A DNA stretch of 8,932 bases, from NCBI GenBank assembly GCA_022865555.1, contig JALHTD010000208.1, positions 1 to 8,932 of the forward strand, in the 5' to 3' direction. Under the pieces are notes generated by a model. It did not search any database. It was given only the letters and a program-made list of their open reading frames with translations, and was not told where the DNA came from. Source of the stretch: Thermoanaerobaculaceae bacterium (lineage in GTDB: Bacteria > Acidobacteriota > Thermoanaerobaculia > Thermoanaerobaculales > Thermoanaerobaculaceae). The first letter of the stretch is position 1. Every line of letters begins with the position of its first letter. A program made the position numbers and the translations under genes. Shown piece by piece: positions 6,271-8,932 of this stretch.

Positions 6271-6276
6271 ATTGTA
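6271..6276 (-). promoter_or_regulatory. Possible -10 element giving a near-leaderless leuS transcript
   Basis: On the minus strand TACAAT is followed by 6 bp and the leuS ATG at 6264. Transcription starting about 7 nt beyond the hexamer would begin at or next to the ATG. There is no good -35 element; the tandem repeat occupies that place. No ribosome-binding site is seen between hexamer and start, which fits a leaderless message. leuS might instead be read through from the upstream genes. Confidence 0.35.
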
Positions 6277-6280
6277 ACAA

Positions 6281-6312
6281 GGCTTGGAGGCTTGAAGGGC
6301 TGAAGGCTTGAA
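6281..6312. repeat. Four-copy 8-bp tandem repeat upstream of leuS
   Basis: Units on the plus strand are GGCTTGGA, GGCTTGAA, GGGCTGAA and GGCTTGAA. They fill the place of a -35 region for leuS in the 146-bp gap between leuS and the DUF4388 gene. The rest of that gap (about 6315-6410) shows no gene and no clear terminator. Confidence 0.85.
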
Positions 6313-6410
6313 GGTGTGCAGGCCATCACGCCTGGGCGGCGGGCGGTCGGGCAGGCCTACAAGCCCGGTGGTGGTGTGGGGGCAAGTTCGTGGGCCCGGG
6401 CGGGTGGAGG

Positions 6411-7670
6411 TCAGGCGAGCCCGAGGAGTGAGCCGCTGCGCGCGAGAACGCCGGCGAGCGCTTCGGTCTCGCTGGGCTCCAGCAGCGGCCGGTCGCCGAG
6501 GAAGATCGCCAGGCACTCACGCCCGGTGAGGATGGGGAACACCTCGGTCCGGTCCAGACCCCCGCGCGACGTGAGCGCCTTGGAGATCGCTGCGGTGCTC
6601 TCCTCCGGGTAGTCAGAGAGGCGTACCGGGCGGCGCTCCACCACCACGTCCTCGAGCGGCACCACGCCGCGCCACACCCGCACCGGACTCGGAAGATGGA
6701 ACCCGTAACCGCCCACCGACTCGAAGACCGACTCCCGGATCTCGCAGAGGACACCGCGGCCGAAGAACGTGCCCGCGAAGCGCAGGAGCGACGCGCGCAC
6801 CTCGCCGGGGCTCACGTCCACGTGCAGGGCCAGGAAGAAATCCCGGAAAGCCCCGGCGTCCCCCTCACCACCGCCGCGGCGGGCCAGCAGCCGGTCCGCG
6901 AGCAGCGTCAGCTCCTCGCGGAACCAGCGTGCGGTCTCGCCGACCTCGCTGACTGGGGCGGGGACCATGAAGTCGGCCCCGGCCACGATCGCCTGGTGGC
7001 GGATCGCCGGGTCGCCGAGGCCACCGACCCAGAGCGTCGGCACCGGCGGGCGTTGCGAGGCGGCGCGCTTGACAAGGGCAACCCAGCTCTCCCCATGCTT
7101 GGGCAAGTGGCCGGATGCCGGCAGGTGCAGGATGACCAGACTCGGGGGCGGCCCGTCGGGCCAGCGTGGGGTGTCGGACAGGTTGACTTCCCACCCACGC
7201 TGCCGCCAGTCGGGCGCCAGCGTGCCGTACGCCCGCGGATCGGCCGACACGATCAGCACTCGCACACCGCCGCCGGGAATCGGGATCTCCGCCAGCGATT
7301 CGCGGAGCTCCGCGAGCGGGTCGGCGGCGCCCGACCCCTCGGGTGCGCCGGACGCCCCTCCAGCGCTGAGACCCCCGGCTGGCACCTGCTGTGCCTGAGA
7401 CTCAAGCCGAGCGAAGAACTCCTCCTGGGGGATCCACTCCAGGATGCCCTTCGCCGGCCCCGGCCGGAAGCAGAAACTGCCGGCGCGGGCGGCGAACGCC
7501 GTGACGAGGGCGGGCGTGATCGCACCCGCGATGTGGCCGCTTCGGAAGTGGACGCGCGCTGGGCCCGCCGGGCTCTCGATCTCGAGCAGCCCCTCCGTGC
7601 CCGCGGACGTCAGGAGCTTGGCGAGCTCCCTCAGACCGAGCTCGGAAAGGCGACCGAGTATCGCCTTCAC
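6411..7670 (-). CDS. DUF4388 (PATAN-like) protein with a degenerate receiver domain
   Basis: The protein has 419 residues starting at GTG (7670), which overlaps the preceding stop by 4 bp (GTGA). GGAGG lies 7 bp before the start. Residues 1-90 resemble the DUF4388/PATAN module found in bacterial signalling proteins: a helix with GLRELAKLLTSAGTEGLLEI, then VHFRSGHIAGAI. Residues 95-135 are a Gly/Ala/Ser-rich linker. Residues 136-260 look like a response-regulator receiver fold (VRVLIVSADPRAYGTLAPDW, later AIVAGADFMVPAPVSE). The phosphoacceptor Asp position reads His182 (LVILHLPASG), the acidic pair is reduced to Ala-Asp, and the conserved Lys is absent, so it is probably not phosphorylated. 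Residues 272-415 form a third domain (LLRFAGTFFGRGVLCEIRES) that may be GAF- or PAS-like, but I cannot assign it. A scaffold or regulatory partner role is inferred; the process it serves is unknown. It is the third gene of the nusB-led group. Confidence 0.7.
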   Translation of the reverse strand: MKAILGRLSELGLRELAKLLTSAGTEGLLEIESPAGPARVHFRSGHIAGAITPALVTAFAARAGSFCFRPGPAKGILEWIPQEEFFARLESQAQQVPAGGLSAGGASGAPEGSGAADPLAELRESLAEIPIPGGGVRVLIVSADPRAYGTLAPDWRQRGWEVNLSDTPRWPDGPPPSLVILHLPASGHLPKHGESWVALVKRAASQRPPVPTLWVGGLGDPAIRHQAIVAGADFMVPAPVSEVGETARWFREELTLLADRLLARRGGGEGDAGAFRDFFLALHVDVSPGEVRASLLRFAGTFFGRGVLCEIRESVFESVGGYGFHLPSPVRVWRGVVPLEDVVVERRPVRLSDYPEESTAAISKALTSRGGLDRTEVFPILTGRECLAIFLGDRPLLEPSETEALAGVLARSGSLLGLA

Positions 7671-8644
7671 GATCCCGCCTCCGCGGTCCCCGGGAGCTCG
7701 ACGCTCACCTCGCGGGCGGCGCCGAGCTCGACGTCGAAAGCGCTCGGGCGCCCCGCGCCACGCCACACCATCCGGTAACGACCCGGGAGCATCCCGACGA
7801 AGACGACCTCCCCTTGCCCCTGGCGTGCCCACCGGGAGCCGTCGGGGCCGACCAGCAACGCCGTGATCGTCGGATCTCCCACGGGTGCGAGGCACCGCAA
7901 GGTCACGCCGCCCACAGGCAGGATCCGAAGCCCCCGGCGCACCGGCAGCCCGGCGTACCCGCGCTCGTTGATCCGCACCAGCCGCACTCCGGAAAGCGAG
8001 GTGCCTTCGCCGGAACCGCGCACGGGCAGGTAGCGAACGCTCACCAGGCCGACGGCGGCGCCCGGGTCGAAGGCGATCCAGCCCAGAGGGCCGAGCCAGG
8101 CCTCGCCCCAGCGATGCCAGCGGACGCTGCCGCTGCCCACAACCATGCCGCGCACCACCCGCGTCGGAATCCCCGCCGCCCGCAACAACCCGACGGCCAG
8201 GTTTGCGCGGCCGGAGCAGCGGCCACGCCCGCGCACCAGCACCGAGGCGCCGTCCTGGCGGCCGCCGTCGTTCTCGTCCAGAGTGATGCGCTGGGAAACG
8301 AACTCCACGGCGCGCGCCACCACCTCGAGGGCGGAGTCACCCTGCGCTCGTGCACCGGCGAGCTCGGCCGGGACGACGAACGAGGGCGGGAACTCCATTG
8401 CCGTCGGGTCGCCACAGCGCTCCGGCCCGGCCAGCGGGTAGGCCGGCGTCCCCGGGAACGCCTGCACGACCTGGCTCACCCAGACCATCGCCCCGTCGGG
8501 CCGCGATTCGACCGCGACGGACAGCCCCGACCGCTCGCCGCCCTCGATCCTCGCAGCCAGCGCGGTGGGCACGAAGATCGCTGCCTCGTCCGCGAAGGCG
8601 ACGCCTCCACACACAACCGCCAGGAGCGCGGCCGCCAGGCGCAT
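7667..8644 (-). CDS. Secreted transglutaminase-like cysteine protease-fold protein
   Basis: This 325-residue protein has an N-terminal signal peptide (MRLAAALLAVVCGGVAFA, probable cleavage before Asp19). The transglutaminase-like core shows the Cys-His-Asp triad: Cys143 in GRGRCSGRANLAVGLLRAAG, His177 in RWHRWGEAWL, and Asp193 in WIAFDPG. The pattern ARAVEFVSQRITLDEND before the catalytic Cys is usual for this family. The segment from about 240 to 318 looks like a small beta-sandwich, with GRYRMVWRG similar to carboxypeptidase-regulatory-like domains. Bacterial members are commonly exported proteases or peptide-crosslinking enzymes of the envelope; the substrate here is unknown. The ATG shares one base with the nusB stop (TGATG), and GGAGAG precedes it by 5 bp. 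The coupling to nusB upstream and the DUF4388 gene downstream suggests co-expression. Confidence 0.82.
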   Translation of the reverse strand: MRLAAALLAVVCGGVAFADEAAIFVPTALAARIEGGERSGLSVAVESRPDGAMVWVSQVVQAFPGTPAYPLAGPERCGDPTAMEFPPSFVVPAELAGARAQGDSALEVVARAVEFVSQRITLDENDGGRQDGASVLVRGRGRCSGRANLAVGLLRAAGIPTRVVRGMVVGSGSVRWHRWGEAWLGPLGWIAFDPGAAVGLVSVRYLPVRGSGEGTSLSGVRLVRINERGYAGLPVRRGLRILPVGGVTLRCLAPVGDPTITALLVGPDGSRWARQGQGEVVFVGMLPGRYRMVWRGAGRPSAFDVELGAAREVSVELPGTAEAGS

Positions 8645-8932
8645 CAGCTCTCTCCGGCAGCCTCGCCGCGGTGGAGGTAGCCGTCCAGCACGCCGTTGAC
8701 GAACTGACTGGAGCGCTCGGAACCGAAGCGCTTGGCGATCTCCACCGCCTCGTCGATCACCACCGCCGGGGGCGTGTCGCCCTCGAACATCAGCTCGTAG
8801 AGGGCAAGGCGAAGGATGTTGCGGTCCACCGCGGCCATCCTCTCGAGCCGCCAGTGGTCGGCCTGGTCCACAAGGTGGGAGTCGAGCTCCGAGAGCTTCA
8901 ATATCACCCCACGAACCAGGCCAACGGCGAAA
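8644..8932 (-). CDS. nusB: Transcription antitermination factor NusB, C-terminal part (enters from right edge)
   Basis: NusB binds the boxA RNA element together with ribosomal protein S10 and supports antitermination in rRNA operons. About 95 C-terminal residues are present. The frame is open to the window edge, so the true start lies outside; the GTG at 8907 is internal. The visible sequence begins FAVGLVRGV and continues with WRLERMAAVDRNILRLALYE, then TPPAVVIDEAVEIAKRFGSE and SSQFVNGVLDGYL, the classic NusB C-terminal core. Full-length NusB is about 140 residues, so 45 or so are missing. ribH often lies upstream of nusB in related gene orders, but that cannot be seen here. Confidence 0.95.
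   Translation of the reverse strand, partial: FAVGLVRGVILKLSELDSHLVDQADHWRLERMAAVDRNILRLALYELMFEGDTPPAVVIDEAVEIAKRFGSERSSQFVNGVLDGYLHRGEAAGES

Noticed and set aside
3850..6303. An 817-codon open frame on the plus strand opposite leuS
   Set aside because: It is the antisense shadow of a GC-rich essential gene. It covers nearly the same span, is rich in Arg, His, Val and Asp, and shows no family motif.
6265..6516. N-terminal extension of LeuS by 84 residues
   Set aside because: The added sequence is low complexity, includes the 8-bp repeat array and overlaps the end of the DUF4388 gene. The ATG at 6264 gives the standard LeuS N-terminus.

Overview
The window is high-GC bacterial DNA with dense genes, short overlaps and ATGA/GTGA/TGATG start-stop junctions. 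It carries an LptE-type outer-membrane lipoprotein, so the host is Gram-negative (diderm). An actinobacterial-style RecA-like ImuA, a DUF4388/PATAN protein and a nusB...leuS-lptE order suggest the Acidobacteriota or a deltaproteobacterial/myxococcal lineage. That placement is inference and was not tested.

Left part (1-2073): a divergent DNA-damage module. On the minus strand, imuA (382-1050) and the N-terminal 125 residues of imuB (375 to the window edge) encode the RecA-like and Y-family-like partners of a mutagenic translesion synthesis cassette. Facing away from them on the plus strand is a 225-residue repressor (1396-2073) with an XRE helix-turn-helix and a LexA/CI-type S24 autoprotease domain, including an Ala-Gly cleavage site and a Ser/Lys pair. 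The 345-bp gap between them is locally AT-rich around the imu promoter. It holds two near-consensus sigma70-type promoters pointing outward, each with repeated or palindromic sequence in operator position. The simplest reading is a self-contained SOS-like switch in which the S24 protein represses itself and imuAB.

Middle (2078-3106): a true nitrilase on the minus strand converges on the repressor gene. The two stop codons lie symmetrically inside one perfect 7-bp-stem palindrome.

Right part (3263-8932), all on the minus strand: nusB (C-terminal part, entering from the right edge), a secreted transglutaminase-like protein and a DUF4388 protein with a degenerate receiver domain are joined by 1- and 4-bp overlaps. 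After a 146-bp gap come leuS and lptE, joined by a 4-bp overlap. nusB, leuS and lptE are translation, transcription and envelope housekeeping genes; the two genes between nusB and leuS are accessory and have no firm function. Short tandem repeats lie at both ends of leuS: four 8-bp units just upstream of its start, and four 7-bp units inside the start of lptE.

No tRNA, rRNA, CRISPR array or insertion sequence was seen.
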